Origin: Palsa-661 sp035535015
Lineage (GTDB): Bacteria; Actinomycetota; Acidimicrobiia; Acidimicrobiales; UBA8190
Reading direction: 5' to 3'
Assembly (NCBI GenBank): GCA_035535015.1
Contig: DATLQU010000007.1
Location: 60,150-124,149 of the forward strand
DNA length: 64,000 bases
Shown here piece by piece: positions 41,301 through 50,958 of this stretch (positions within the stretch are counted from its first letter, which is position 1; each line of letters starts with the position of its first letter). The notes under the pieces were generated by a model, which did not search any database, was not told the DNA's origin, and saw only the letters and a list, made by a program, of their open reading frames with translations. A program made the translations under genes and the position numbers.

Positions 41301-42872
41301 TTACCCCTGGTCGCCACCCATGTAGGCACTCATCAGGTTGTCCCCCACCTCGGCCGGGGTGCCGGAGCGGACGATCCGGCCGTTCACCATCACGGCCACA
41401 TGGTCGGCCACGGTCAGAGCCGTCTGGGCGAACTGCTCGACGAGAAGGACCGTGATGACCTCCGAGGCCACCAGCTGGCTCACCAGTTCGTAGAGCTCGG
41501 CCACGACGAGAGGGGCCAGTCCCATGGAGATCTCGTCGAGCAGCAGCAGGCGGGGATTGGTGTAGAGCGCCCGGGCCAGCGCCAGCATCTGCTGCTCACC
41601 GCCGGAGAGGCGACCGGCGAGCTGACGGCGGCGCTGCCCGAGGACGGGGAAGCGGATGTAGCTCTGCTCTTCGAGATCGGCGACCTTCACGTCCTTGCCC
41701 CGGTACGTGTACATCAGGAGGTTCTCGGCCACCGTGAGGTTGGGGAAGACGGCCCGGCCTTCGGGAATGGCGCACAGGCCGCGCCGGGCCAACTGCTCGG
41801 ACGTGGCCTTCCCGATCTCCTCGCCATGGAAGCGCACGGTCCCCGACGACGGGGACATCCGACCACTCGTGACCCGCAGAAGCGTCGACTTTCCCGCCCC
41901 GTTCGGTCCGAGCAGGGCGAGAACGGCACCGCGGGGAACGGTCAGCGACACACCGTGGACGACTTCGATGCGACCGTAGGCGGCCCTGACGTCGACCAGT
42001 TCGAGCATGGGGCCGGACCGCGCCGCGGCGTCGTCGGGGACGGACACAGGGCCGCCGCCCACAGCCGGACCCGCCTCGACCGGGCCGGTGACCGTGAGCG
42101 TGTCGACCGACAGGCCCACGGCGGTCGCCGGGGAGGTCGGCTCGGCCGGTGTCTCGGTGCCGAGATAGGCCGCCTGGACCGCCGGATCGGCCTGGACTGC
42201 GGCCGGGTTCCCGGTGGCGATGATCTCGCCGTAGTGGAGAACGGTCACCTGATCGCAGATGCTCATGACGAGGCTCATGTCGTGTTCGACCAGCAACACC
42301 GCCATGCCGTCGGACGCCAGGCGGACGAGCACCTTCCCGAGCGCCTCGGTCTCCAGTTGGTTGAGCCCGGCGCTGGGTTCGTCGAGGAGAAGGACGGTCG
42401 GGGTGGTGGCCATGGCCCGGGCCAATTCCACCAACCGGGCCAGGCCCGTGGGCAGGGAATCGGTCGGTTCGTCGGCCACGTGGGCGATCCCGACCTGCTC
42501 CAGCAGGCTCTGGGTGGTGCTGTCCGGACTCATGCCCGGCGGAAGGCGGCGGCGCTGGGTCTCGGCCGCCATCTGGACGTTCTCGCGCGCCGTCAGGGTG
42601 TCGAACAGCTCGAGCCGCTGGAAAGTGCGGGCCATGCCCAGACGGGCCCGGATATGCGGCGCGTTTCCGGTGATGTCCTCGCCGTCGAAGCGCACCCGGC
42701 CCCGCGACGGGGGCTGAAGTCCGGTGATCACGTTGAAAAGGGTCGTCTTCCCCGCTCCGTTGGGTCCGATGAGCCCGTGGACGGTCCCAGGGCTGACGGT
42801 GACGTCCACGTCGTTCAGGGCCTGGATGCCCCCGAAGCGGACGGCGATCTGTTCGACGACGAGTTCAGCCAT
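41301..42872 (-). CDS. Fused LivG-LivF ABC transporter ATPase
   Basis: The 523-residue protein contains two full ABC domains. The first (residues 1-235, P-loop GPNGAGKTT at 36-44) is LivG-like. After a 45-residue Pro/Ala/Gly linker the second (about 290-520, P-loop GPNGAGKSTL, signature LSGGEQQMLALAR) is LivF-like. They are separate proteins in most bacteria. It is 6 bp after the fused permease gene in the same operon and would energise uptake of branched-chain amino acids or amides. The first signature reads LARLVELARAM, without the normal SGG. Confidence 0.93.
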   Translation of the reverse strand: MAELVVEQIAVRFGGIQALNDVDVTVSPGTVHGLIGPNGAGKTTLFNVITGLQPPSRGRVRFDGEDITGNAPHIRARLGMARTFQRLELFDTLTARENVQMAAETQRRRLPPGMSPDSTTQSLLEQVGIAHVADEPTDSLPTGLARLVELARAMATTPTVLLLDEPSAGLNQLETEALGKVLVRLASDGMAVLLVEHDMSLVMSICDQVTVLHYGEIIATGNPAAVQADPAVQAAYLGTETPAEPTSPATAVGLSVDTLTVTGPVEAGPAVGGGPVSVPDDAAARSGPMLELVDVRAAYGRIEVVHGVSLTVPRGAVLALLGPNGAGKSTLLRVTSGRMSPSSGTVRFHGEEIGKATSEQLARRGLCAIPEGRAVFPNLTVAENLLMYTYRGKDVKVADLEEQSYIRFPVLGQRRRQLAGRLSGGEQQMLALARALYTNPRLLLLDEISMGLAPLVVAELYELVSQLVASEVITVLLVEQFAQTALTVADHVAVMVNGRIVRSGTPAEVGDNLMSAYMGGDQG

Positions 42873-42878
42873 GGCCGC

Positions 42879-44780
42879 TCACCCGACCGCGGCACTCGGC
42901 GTGGGGGGTTGCTCACTGCCCAACTCCGCCTGCGCCCGTCCACGGCGGCGTTCCATAAGGTCCGAGAAGTCGACGAAGACCTTGCCGATGCCGTTGGGGT
43001 TTCGGCCCACGGCCACGATGCCCACCCCGATCAGAAGCTGAGAGAAGTTGGCCAACTTGGGGATGTGCTCGCCGATGACGGGGAGAACGGCAATCAAGAC
43101 GCCGGTCGAGATGGCACCGGTGAGCACGCTCATCCCTCCCAGCGTGACGCCGGCGAAGATGAGGATGCTGTAGAGGAACTGGAACTGTGACGCGCCGACC
43201 GATGTGCTCAGTCCTCCGTAGAGAGCACCGGCCAGCCCGGCCAACCCGGCCGACAACGAGAAGACGGCCAACTTGGTCAACGTCAAGCTGAGCCCCACGG
43301 TGCTGCAGGCCGCCGGTGAGTCGCTCATGGCCACCAGGCGACGGCCGAATGGCCCTCGTCGGAGCGCACTCACGCCGATGAGACACAAAGCCAGCACGAT
43401 GCCGATGAGGATGTCGAAGGACTTGTTGGTGGCGAAGCGGAGACCGAAGATGTCGGGGCGCCCGACGGTGACGGCGCCGGAACTGCCGAAGATGGAATTC
43501 GAGGTGAAGAAGACATCGTCCATGAGCACGGCGAAGGCCAAGGTGGCCAGGGCCAGATAGAGACCCCGCAGGCGCAACGTGGGGAGCGCCAGCACCGCTC
43601 CGACGGCAGCGGGCAGACCGACGGCCAGGAGCACACCGAGCACGGAGCTGCCGCCGTCCACCCAGTGCATACACAAGGCCCCGAGGCCCAGGAACGTGTA
43701 CTGGCACAGCGAGATCTGTCCGGCGTAGCCCGACAACAAGGTGAGCGACAACGCCAACATACCCAGAACCAGGGCGTTACCCATGGTCAGCAGGTTGTTA
43801 CCCGAGAGAGTGGCGGAGAGGATCACGACGATCACCACCACGAGCCCGGCGCCCATGAGCGTGGTCTTGGCCCCCGGGGGTCGCGGCGAGCGCACCCGGA
43901 CCACCCGGCCCACGGTCAGCCGGACCTCGGGGATGAACAACAAAACCAGGAAGAGCATGACCATGGGCAGCGCCGCCTGGATGTCGGACACGTCGTTCGG
44001 TGGTCCGTAGCCGACCACCAGTGAATTGGCGATGCCGAGAATCATGGCTCCCAGGAATGTGAGCGGGAGGCTGCGCAGGCGACCCACCACGGCCGCCGCG
44101 TACCCGAAGATCACGAGCTCGGTGAGCTGGATGATCCCCATCGTGGTCGGGGCCAGGAGGATTCCAGCCACCCCGGCGAACATGACCCCGATCATCCATG
44201 CGTAGGAGGCGATACGCCCGGACGGGGCACCCGCCAGCGAAGCCAGCTCGGGATCGTCCACCACAGCCCGCATGGCCACCCCGGTGCGGGTGCGTTTGAA
44301 GAACAGCCGGAGGAACACGGCCGCACCTATGGCGATGGCGATGGTGATGATCTGTTCGTAGGAGAGATTGACGCCACCGAGCGAGACCTGGTGACCGTTG
44401 AAGAACTCCGGCATCACAAAGACGTTCGCCTGATTCCAGATGCTGCTCGCTCCCGCCACCAGGACGAGGAGCAGGCCCAGGGTCACGGCCAGACGGATGT
44501 TGGGCGATACCCCGTAGAGAGAACGCATGACCACCCGCTCCACCACCGCTCCCAGAATGGGGGCGACCACCAGGAGCACGACGGCCAGGGCCAGGAGGAC
44601 GGGCCAGTGCCAGCCCTGCCAGAGCTGCCAGAACAGATAGGCCAGGCCCATCCCGAGCGCCCCGTGGGCGAAGTTGAAGATTCCCGTGGTGTTGTAGGTC
44701 ACCACGAGACCGCTGGCACTGACGGCATAGATCGACCCGGTGACGATCCCGGCGATCACCAGGCTGATGAACTCGCTCAC
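42879..44780 (-). CDS. Fused LivH-LivM ABC transporter permease
   Basis: This 633-residue membrane protein joins a LivH-like half (residues 1-290; GSIYAVSASGLVVTYNTTGIFNFAHGA) to a LivM-like half (from about 310; LSGYAGQISLCQYTFLGLGA and the EAA-like loop GPFGRRLVAMSDSP). Around 18 membrane segments are expected. With the fused ATPase it makes a transporter with two, rather than four, core polypeptides. The binding protein gene is 65 bp upstream. Confidence 0.92.
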   Translation of the reverse strand: MSEFISLVIAGIVTGSIYAVSASGLVVTYNTTGIFNFAHGALGMGLAYLFWQLWQGWHWPVLLALAVVLLVVAPILGAVVERVVMRSLYGVSPNIRLAVTLGLLLVLVAGASSIWNQANVFVMPEFFNGHQVSLGGVNLSYEQIITIAIAIGAAVFLRLFFKRTRTGVAMRAVVDDPELASLAGAPSGRIASYAWMIGVMFAGVAGILLAPTTMGIIQLTELVIFGYAAAVVGRLRSLPLTFLGAMILGIANSLVVGYGPPNDVSDIQAALPMVMLFLVLLFIPEVRLTVGRVVRVRSPRPPGAKTTLMGAGLVVVIVVILSATLSGNNLLTMGNALVLGMLALSLTLLSGYAGQISLCQYTFLGLGALCMHWVDGGSSVLGVLLAVGLPAAVGAVLALPTLRLRGLYLALATLAFAVLMDDVFFTSNSIFGSSGAVTVGRPDIFGLRFATNKSFDILIGIVLALCLIGVSALRRGPFGRRLVAMSDSPAACSTVGLSLTLTKLAVFSLSAGLAGLAGALYGGLSTSVGASQFQFLYSILIFAGVTLGGMSVLTGAISTGVLIAVLPVIGEHIPKLANFSQLLIGVGIVAVGRNPNGIGKVFVDFSDLMERRRGRAQAELGSEQPPTPSAAVG

Positions 44781-44845
44781 GACGTCTCGTTCCTTCGGTC
44801 ACGGGCGGATAGCGCGCCGACCTGACGCGCCGTCATGCCGGCACG

Positions 44846-46240
44846 CTACGACGACGGCGTCGGCCGGACCTCGGGTTTGAATCCCGGCGCCGGCAACTTG
44901 GCAGAACCGCAGATGAACCCGGTAGCGGGCGATGGGAGGACCCTCTTGACGTGCCCGTTCTGCACCTGACTCAGGACGATGCAGCCGCCAGGAATGTTCT
45001 GCGCCGGGTTCGACGGGCTCAACAATCCGCCGGCGTCGAAGCTCGTGATCTTGTTCAGCGCCGCCATGAGGCTGGCGCGGGTGGGTGTCGACCCGGCGTT
45101 GCGCAGGCCCTGCACGAAGAGCTGGGCCGCCGCCCATCCGTAGACGGCCTGCAGTGTGAACTGCGGGTTCGGGTCGGCCTCCCTCATCCACTTGGTGAAG
45201 AGCTTCACGGCCGGCTGGTTGGCGTCGGCGTCGAGATAGAGCAGGTACCCGGTGTCGAGGTACATGTTGTCGACAGCCGGACCGCCCTCGGTGATCAGGT
45301 TGTTCGAATAGGCGTCGCCCTCGACGTTCACAGGGTTGAAGTTCTGCTGCTGCATCTCCTTGGCCACAGTGGCGGCGTAGGCGTCAGGCATCTGCAGAGT
45401 GAAGAACATCTGGACACCCTTGGCCTTCATGGTGAGAACGTTGGCCAGGAATGTGGTCTGACTCGGGGTGAATCCGGTGGAGTAGACGATCCCGAACCCT
45501 TCTGATTTCGCCGCCCGCTCGAAGGCCACCTCCGACGCCGCCGTCGACGGTGTGGCGTTGGCCCACAGGATGCCCACGTGCTTGATCTGCGTCGGGAACT
45601 TCTTCTTGAGGACCCTGAAGATGGTGAGGGGGTAGTCGTTGTTGGGGTTGGGAGCGGGGCTGTAGGAGGTCGGAAGGTTCGACAGTCCCTGGTCCAAGGG
45701 GTACGCCACGTCGGGCATGCCTGTGCTCCTGATCAGCGGCTCCTCGGCCGCGTCGACCAGCGAGAAGCCTCCGACCAGGGCGAAGTCACTCTTGATCTGG
45801 GCCTGGGTGGCATTAGCCACGACGCCGTTGTCGTATCCACTGTCCTGGGCGTCGAGCTTGATCTTCCGCCCGTTCACGCCTCCCTGGCTGTTCACGTAGG
45901 CGAAGTAGGCCTTGGTACCGTCTTCGGCCCCTTTGAACAGGCCCGGAATCGGCTTGGTCAGGTCATCGACCTGGCCCACGGTGACCTGCGTGCTCGTGAC
46001 GCCCGGTGATGCCGCCCCCGACGTGCTCGAGCCGCCCGCCGTGGTCGACGTGTTGGCCGCCGTCGTGGTGGGGGGTGTCGCCTTGGGGCTCGACGAGCAC
46101 GCGCTGGCCAGCAGGGCGACGGCCGATATCGGGACGAGCAACCATCTGCCCCGGATTCTCGTTCGGCGGGTGTGTCCCCTGGCGATCGAATGCTCCCCTT
46201 GCACAACGTCCACAATTCCCCCTCTGCTCTCCCCTGTCAC
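44846..46240 (-). CDS. ABC transporter substrate-binding lipoprotein, Liv type
   Basis: This type I periplasmic-binding-protein-like lipoprotein is the receptor for the fused Liv transporter. A leader with lipobox LLASAC (C48) precedes a Thr/Ser/Gly linker and a two-lobed domain of LivJ/AmiC type, with FAYVNSQGGVNGRKI near 115. The protein has 464 residues. ATG 46240 is used, but GTG codons 9 and 14 residues later would shorten the long N-terminal tail. The ligand is not evident. Confidence 0.9.
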   Translation of the reverse strand: MTGESRGGIVDVVQGEHSIARGHTRRTRIRGRWLLVPISAVALLASACSSSPKATPPTTTAANTSTTAGGSSTSGAASPGVTSTQVTVGQVDDLTKPIPGLFKGAEDGTKAYFAYVNSQGGVNGRKIKLDAQDSGYDNGVVANATQAQIKSDFALVGGFSLVDAAEEPLIRSTGMPDVAYPLDQGLSNLPTSYSPAPNPNNDYPLTIFRVLKKKFPTQIKHVGILWANATPSTAASEVAFERAAKSEGFGIVYSTGFTPSQTTFLANVLTMKAKGVQMFFTLQMPDAYAATVAKEMQQQNFNPVNVEGDAYSNNLITEGGPAVDNMYLDTGYLLYLDADANQPAVKLFTKWMREADPNPQFTLQAVYGWAAAQLFVQGLRNAGSTPTRASLMAALNKITSFDAGGLLSPSNPAQNIPGGCIVLSQVQNGHVKRVLPSPATGFICGSAKLPAPGFKPEVRPTPSS

Positions 46241-46313
46241 CGGTCCCTCCCCGAAGGACCGTCAGCTTGTCACACCCGGGCCAGAACACGTTCTAGCCGC
46301 CGCTGATGCTACG

Positions 46314-47648
46314 TCAGGAATCAGGGGGCCGCCCGACCGCCGGAGCGACCGGTGGCGCCGTCAGGACGGTGGGATCCTCGCCCCCGGTCGAGGGCGTCGG
46401 GCGGTGCCGGACGCCTTCCAGGAAGCGGACCACGGCGGCCACGGCGTGGGCGCTGCGGACCGACGGCAGGACATCGAAGGCGTGCTGGGTATAGGGAAGC
46501 TCGGCATAGACGACCGGCCCGGCCGACACCGACCGCAGAGAGTCCACGAATCGTCGGGCCTCGGCCACCGGCACCAGGGTGTCATTGGTCCCGTGGACCA
46601 CGAAAAAGGGAGGAGCGTCCGGGTTCACCCGGCACTGGGGTGACGCCGCTTCGAAAACCCGGGGATCGTCGTCGTAGCGCAGCTTGAACACCCGGTGTTC
46701 GAGGAGGCTCATGAGACCCCTGTCGTAGTGGTCGGTGCCGCGGCCGGCGGTCATGTCGTAGACGCCGTAGAACGGGATGCAGGCTTCGACCCCGGTGGGG
46801 GCATCCTCGAATCCGGGTTGAAAGGCCGGGTCGCCGGGCGTGAGGGCCACCATCGAACACAGATGGCCGCCGGCCGATCCGCCGCTCACGGCGATGAAAC
46901 GGGGGTCGCCCCCGTAGTCGGCGATGTGCTCACGCACCCAGACCAGGGCCCGCTTGCAATCGACCAGATGGTCGGGCCAGGTGGCTTTCGGACTGAGCCG
47001 GTAATTGATCGTCACCGTCACCCACCCGCGTCGGGCCAACTCATAGAGCAGGGGGAGCCCCTGCTCCCGCTTGTCGCCGATGACCCAGGCGCCACCGTGG
47101 ATGTACAGAAGGACCGGTCCGGCGACAGGAGGTTCGTCCCGGCGCCTGATGATGTCGAGTCGATGTCCCCGGGCCCCGTCGCCCGCGTAGTCGACGTTGC
47201 GAACGACCTTCACCGTGCGGGCGGGCCGGGGCAACGGGTAGATGAGCCGGGGGAAGCGCCACATCGTGTCGGATCCGGTGGCCGGGAGATCGAGGTCCTC
47301 GATGGCGGGAAATCCGAGCTCCTCTTCGGCCCCGACGAGCACGCCTCCGGCGCGTCGGCCGATCCCGGCGAGGATTCCGAGACCCACCCAGGAGCACACG
47401 GCCACGGCCAGCCCCACCCATCCGGGCCAGGACCCGAAGGCGCCCAGCAGCGCGAAGACCACGGTGGCCGCCACCTGCCAGACGATGTGCCACACCGGCA
47501 TCTCGCCGGTGTACCAACCGGCGAAGAAGCTCGGGACCAACAAATACTCATGGCGCAGGGGCCGGAAGGCGTTCAGGACGAAGGCGCCACCCAGCAGACT
47601 CGACGCCAGAAAGACCCACGCCCATGCCATCACCCCATCTTCACCCAC
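46314..47648 (-). CDS. Alpha/beta hydrolase (esterase) with N-terminal membrane segments
   Basis: The catalytic part resembles BD-FAE/HSL-type esterases: YIHGGAWVIGDK (oxyanion hole), NYRLSPKATWPDH, nucleophile Ser in SGGSAGGHL, Asp in HGTNDTLVP and the last His in TQHAFD. The first 110 residues contain three hydrophobic spans, which anchor the enzyme to the membrane. Length is 444 residues from ATG 47648; ATG 47630 is an alternative. It stands alone on the strand behind the DNA repair genes. Confidence 0.87.
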   Translation of the reverse strand: MGEDGVMAWAWVFLASSLLGGAFVLNAFRPLRHEYLLVPSFFAGWYTGEMPVWHIVWQVAATVVFALLGAFGSWPGWVGLAVAVCSWVGLGILAGIGRRAGGVLVGAEEELGFPAIEDLDLPATGSDTMWRFPRLIYPLPRPARTVKVVRNVDYAGDGARGHRLDIIRRRDEPPVAGPVLLYIHGGAWVIGDKREQGLPLLYELARRGWVTVTINYRLSPKATWPDHLVDCKRALVWVREHIADYGGDPRFIAVSGGSAGGHLCSMVALTPGDPAFQPGFEDAPTGVEACIPFYGVYDMTAGRGTDHYDRGLMSLLEHRVFKLRYDDDPRVFEAASPQCRVNPDAPPFFVVHGTNDTLVPVAEARRFVDSLRSVSAGPVVYAELPYTQHAFDVLPSVRSAHAVAAVVRFLEGVRHRPTPSTGGEDPTVLTAPPVAPAVGRPPDS

Positions 47649-47741
47649 CGCCGGTGGGCTGCACAGGGCGGCCCCCCGAAGGACCTGTCACCTCTTCTCA
47701 TCGGCTTCTCATCAGGCCCGACACCACACGGGCCGACTGGC

Positions 47742-48287
47742 TCAGGAGGCCCGTCGCCGCCGGGTCGACGCGGCCCGGAGGCCGGCGGCCCGCTCGTGAT
47801 CGAGGAGGCTCTTCTTGAGATCGAGACCACCGCCGTAGCCGGTGAGGCCCCCGTTCGCCCCGATAACCCGGTGGCAGGGAAGGATGAGGGGGATCGGGTT
47901 CCGCCCATTCGCCAGTCCCACGGCCCGGCACGCCTTCGGATTGCCCACCCGGGCGGCGAGCTCGCTGTAGCTCTCCGTGGCTCCATAAGCGATATCGGCC
48001 AGGGCGAACCAGACACGACGCTGAAAATCGGTGCCCGCCGGGTCCAACGGCAGTGAGAAATCGGCCAAGCGGCCATCGAAGTAGCCGTCGATCTGTTCGA
48101 CGGCGACCCGGACGGCGGACGGTCGACCTTGTCGTTCTCTGTCGAAGGCGCCCGTCTCGAACGAGTGGGGAAGATGCAGGTAGTGCACGACATCGTCATC
48201 CCCAATCACCATCATGTCGCCCACTGGGGTGCTCGTCACACTCCACTCGTCGGAGCTCCCCAAACGGGCTGTCACGGTCTTCGTCAT
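47742..48287 (-). CDS. ogt: O6-methylguanine-DNA methyltransferase
   Basis: This suicide repair enzyme transfers the methyl group from O6-methylguanine to C138 in the motif PCHRVIGANGG. The helix-turn-helix region with RAVGLANGRNPIP is intact; length is 181 residues. GGGAG lies 6 nt before ATG 48287. It follows the Ada-AlkA fusion gene on the same strand by 58 bp, so both are likely co-transcribed as an alkylation-repair unit. Confidence 0.95.
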   Translation of the reverse strand: MTKTVTARLGSSDEWSVTSTPVGDMMVIGDDDVVHYLHLPHSFETGAFDRERQGRPSAVRVAVEQIDGYFDGRLADFSLPLDPAGTDFQRRVWFALADIAYGATESYSELAARVGNPKACRAVGLANGRNPIPLILPCHRVIGANGGLTGYGGGLDLKKSLLDHERAAGLRAASTRRRRAS

Positions 48288-48297
48288 GTCGTCTCCC

Positions 48298-48332
48298 GGT
48301 GTCGGATTCGGTGTCGGATTCGGTGTCGGATT
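48298..48332. repeat. 12-bp tandem repeat upstream of ogt
   Basis: Three copies of GGTGTCGGATTC, the last lacking the final base, fill the space between the glycosylase stop and the ogt ribosome site. In one minus-strand frame it reads PTPN repeats fused to ogt, but the GGGAG-ATG arrangement shows that ogt starts after it. Confidence 0.9.
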
Positions 48333-48345
48333 GATCGGTTTGGAT

Positions 48346-49851
48346 TCATCCGGTGGGGGGACCAACCAGTCCCGACCACAGATACTGCAGGGCATAGGCC
48401 CGGTACGGTCGCCATCTCTCGGCCAACGCCAACGCCGACCGCTCACCCCGGGGAATGGCGAGCCGGTCGAGGACCCGTCGGACGCCGAGGTCGCCGACCA
48501 GGAAAGCGTCGGGGTCTCCGAGCGCCCGCATCCTCACGTAGGCCACCGTCCAGGGCCCGATCCCCGGGAGGGCGAGCAGCTTGGCACTGACCTCGTCCCG
48601 ATCGGCACCCGGATCCAGAACGATCTCGCCATCGGCCAGGAGCGTGGCCACCTGCAGGAGGGCGCGGCCCCGTCCTTGGGGCATGGGGAGATCGGCCGGA
48701 GACAGCCCGGCGATCACATCGGCCGTGGGGAATGTCCGCGTCACCGCACCCACGGCGGTCGGGAGCGGGCGTCCGTAGGCGGCGGACAGGCGGGCGGCGA
48801 CGGTCCGGGCGCCGGAGACGCTCACCTGTTGGCCGATCACCGCCCTTACGATCAACTCGTTCCCATCGACGTGACCGGGGATGCGCAGGCCGGGGGCGAC
48901 GGCGACGGCGGGAGCCAAGACGGAGTCACGGCCGAGCACGTCGCTCACGGCGGCGGGATCGGCATCCAGGTCAAAGAGGTGCCGCAGCCGTTTGGCGGCC
49001 ATGGTGAGGTCACGGAGGTCCTCCAATCGGAGGTCGCAGCGCAGCGCTCCGTCGCCGCCGTCGGACAGGGTCGCCACCCCGGCTCCCTGAGGAAGGGCCA
49101 GGGCCCGGCGGTAGAACCTGGAGTCACCCTCCTCGACTCCCGGGACGGCGCGTTCGGACAGAAACGCGAACAACCGGGAGGACGGGAACGGCGTCCGGCA
49201 GGCGAGGCGCAATGTCACCGACGCCGGGGAGGTGACCCGGTTCTCCCCGTTCTGCGGCCTCGAGCCGGTCGGACCGTGTCCCCGTCGCTGGGCGCGCTCC
49301 CTCATAGCCCTGGGGGCTTCGCCGAAGACCGCCCTGACGGTGTCGTTGAACTGCCGGACACTGCCGAATCCGGCGGCGAAGGCCACATCGGCCGCCCGGA
49401 GCTCGGTCGTCTCGAGCAGAATCCTCGCCGTCTCCGCCCTCTGGGCCCGGGCCAATTCCAGGGGTCCGGCACCCACCTCGGCGACCAACAACCTCTGCAA
49501 CTGACGCTGGCTGTAGCCGAGACGCCGGGCCAGCCCGGCCACCCCTTCGCGGTCGACCACCCCGTCGGCGATCGACCGCATGGCCCGGCCGACGACATCG
49601 CCACGACGGTTCCACTCCGGAGAGCCGGGAGCGGTGTCGGGCCGACACCGCTTGCAGGCCCGGAAGCCGCCACGTTGGGCCGCCGCCGAGGTGGGATAGA
49701 AGCGCACACGGTCCCGACGGGGCATCACGGAGGGACAACTCGGTCGGCAGTAGATCCTGGTGGACGTCACGGCCACGAAGAACCAGCCATCGAAGCGGGT
49801 GTCCCGGGCCTGCATAGCCCGGTAGCGCGGGTCGTCATCACCGTCGACCAC
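48346..49851 (-). CDS. alkA: Ada-AlkA fusion: methyl-transferring regulator and 3-methyladenine glycosylase
   Basis: Residues 1-80 are the Ada zinc domain (C35, C39, C66, C69, in YCRPSC and ACKRC), where a Cys takes methyl from phosphotriesters. An AraC helix-turn-helix follows (about 85-185), then an AlkA glycosylase with LPGIGPWTVAY and the catalytic Asp in LVGDLGVRR. Mycobacterial Rv1317c has the same design. GTG 49851 matches the homologue N-terminus; a longer in-frame ATG lies at 49941. Methylated Ada would activate this gene and ogt. Confidence 0.92.
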   Translation of the reverse strand: MVDGDDDPRYRAMQARDTRFDGWFFVAVTSTRIYCRPSCPSVMPRRDRVRFYPTSAAAQRGGFRACKRCRPDTAPGSPEWNRRGDVVGRAMRSIADGVVDREGVAGLARRLGYSQRQLQRLLVAEVGAGPLELARAQRAETARILLETTELRAADVAFAAGFGSVRQFNDTVRAVFGEAPRAMRERAQRRGHGPTGSRPQNGENRVTSPASVTLRLACRTPFPSSRLFAFLSERAVPGVEEGDSRFYRRALALPQGAGVATLSDGGDGALRCDLRLEDLRDLTMAAKRLRHLFDLDADPAAVSDVLGRDSVLAPAVAVAPGLRIPGHVDGNELIVRAVIGQQVSVSGARTVAARLSAAYGRPLPTAVGAVTRTFPTADVIAGLSPADLPMPQGRGRALLQVATLLADGEIVLDPGADRDEVSAKLLALPGIGPWTVAYVRMRALGDPDAFLVGDLGVRRVLDRLAIPRGERSALALAERWRPYRAYALQYLWSGLVGPPTG

Positions 49852-49976
49852 GTCACCGGTGAGCAACGCTGGTGTCGTCGCCAAGACCACGGGAGCAGTA
49901 TCCCAGGGGAGCCGATCACCTTTCTGGCGGATTTCGGACACGCGGATCGAGGGCCGGGCGACAGCGGGGCTCCTCC

Positions 49977-49982
49977 TATAAC
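49977..49982 (+). promoter_or_regulatory. Likely -10 of the MBL-fold hydrolase gene
   Basis: TATAAC lies 32 nt before the ATG at 50015, with ribosome site GAAGGAA 5 nt before it. Elsewhere the 163-bp divergent gap to alkA shows nothing distinctive. Confidence 0.35.
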
Positions 49983-50014
49983 TTCACGGGCACATCTCGA
50001 GAGAAGGAACTCCC

Positions 50015-50920
50015 ATGGCAGCCCCCAGCACCGACAGCGGGCCTGTCGATGTCGACGTCCCGACCGCCGCACCGAGCTGGACGGTCGGATCGGCGCCCAT
50101 CAGCAGCGTGGTCGAGAGTCAGACCGATCACAGCCCCCCGAGTTCTTCTTCTGCGATGCGAGTGTCGAGGCCGTCAATCGACATTCGTGGCTCTTCCCCG
50201 ACTACGCCGATGCCACGGGCGCCATCTCTCTGCGGGTGCAGGCCTTCGTGATCGAAGTCGACGACCTGACCGTCGTCGTAGACCCGTGCGTGGGAAACGC
50301 CAAGACGCGGAGCCTGCCGTTCTGGCACGACCAGACATGGCCGTTCCTGGAACGGTTGGCGGACGCCGGCTTCGCACCCCGATGACATCGACCTGGTCAT
50401 CCACACCCACCTCCACGCCGACCATGTCGGCTGGGACACGCGTCGCCACGGCGATCGTTGGATCCCGACCTTCACGCGAGCGCGCCACCTCTATACAGAG
50501 GCCGACTTGGCCTTCTCCAAGAGCGCGTGCTCCGACGCCGAGGATGTCTACGGGGATTCGACCGCTCCCATCTTCGGCGCCGACCTAGCCGACATCGTGG
50601 CTCCCGACGAAAGCCTCGGCCACGGGCTGACTCTCGAGCCGTCCCAGGGCCACACTCCCGGCCATGTCTCGTTGTGGGTCGAATCTGATGGCGCGCTGGC
50701 GTTGGTCACCGGGGATTTCCTGCATCACCCTGTGCAGTTCGCCGAGCCCGACTGGGACGAGATCGCCGACGCCGACGTCGCTGAGGCCCGGCAGACCCGA
50801 CGTCGGATGACGGACCGCGCCGCCCAGACGGGAGCGCTCGTTCTGGGGACCCACTTCTCCGGCCGACCGGCGGGAACGGTGGTGGTCGACGGTGACCGCT
50901 GGCGCTTCTCTGCGGTGTGA
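50015..50920 (+). pseudogene. MBL-fold metallo-hydrolase with two frameshifts
   Basis: The N-terminal part begins MAAPSTDSGPV. After HSPP the frame changes in a run of six C (50133-50138), giving EFFFCDASVEAVN, and it returns near 50383 in a run of four C, giving DDIDLVIHTHLHADHVGWD. HTHLHADH is the HxHxDH zinc motif, and later HTPGHVSLW, VTGDFLHHP and LGTHFSG are intact. Adding one C at the first site and removing one at the second restores a single reading frame of about 300 codons. Either an assembly error or early decay explains it. The enzyme may resemble lactonases. Confidence 0.8.
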
Positions 50921-50958
50921 GATCGTCGTCTTGAGATGACGTCGGGGAGTGCGGTGCC

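Noticed and set aside
48214..50385. A 723-codon plus-strand frame across ogt and alkA
   Set aside because: Only its final 80 codons match anything (the middle part of the MBL hydrolase); the rest is antisense to alkA.
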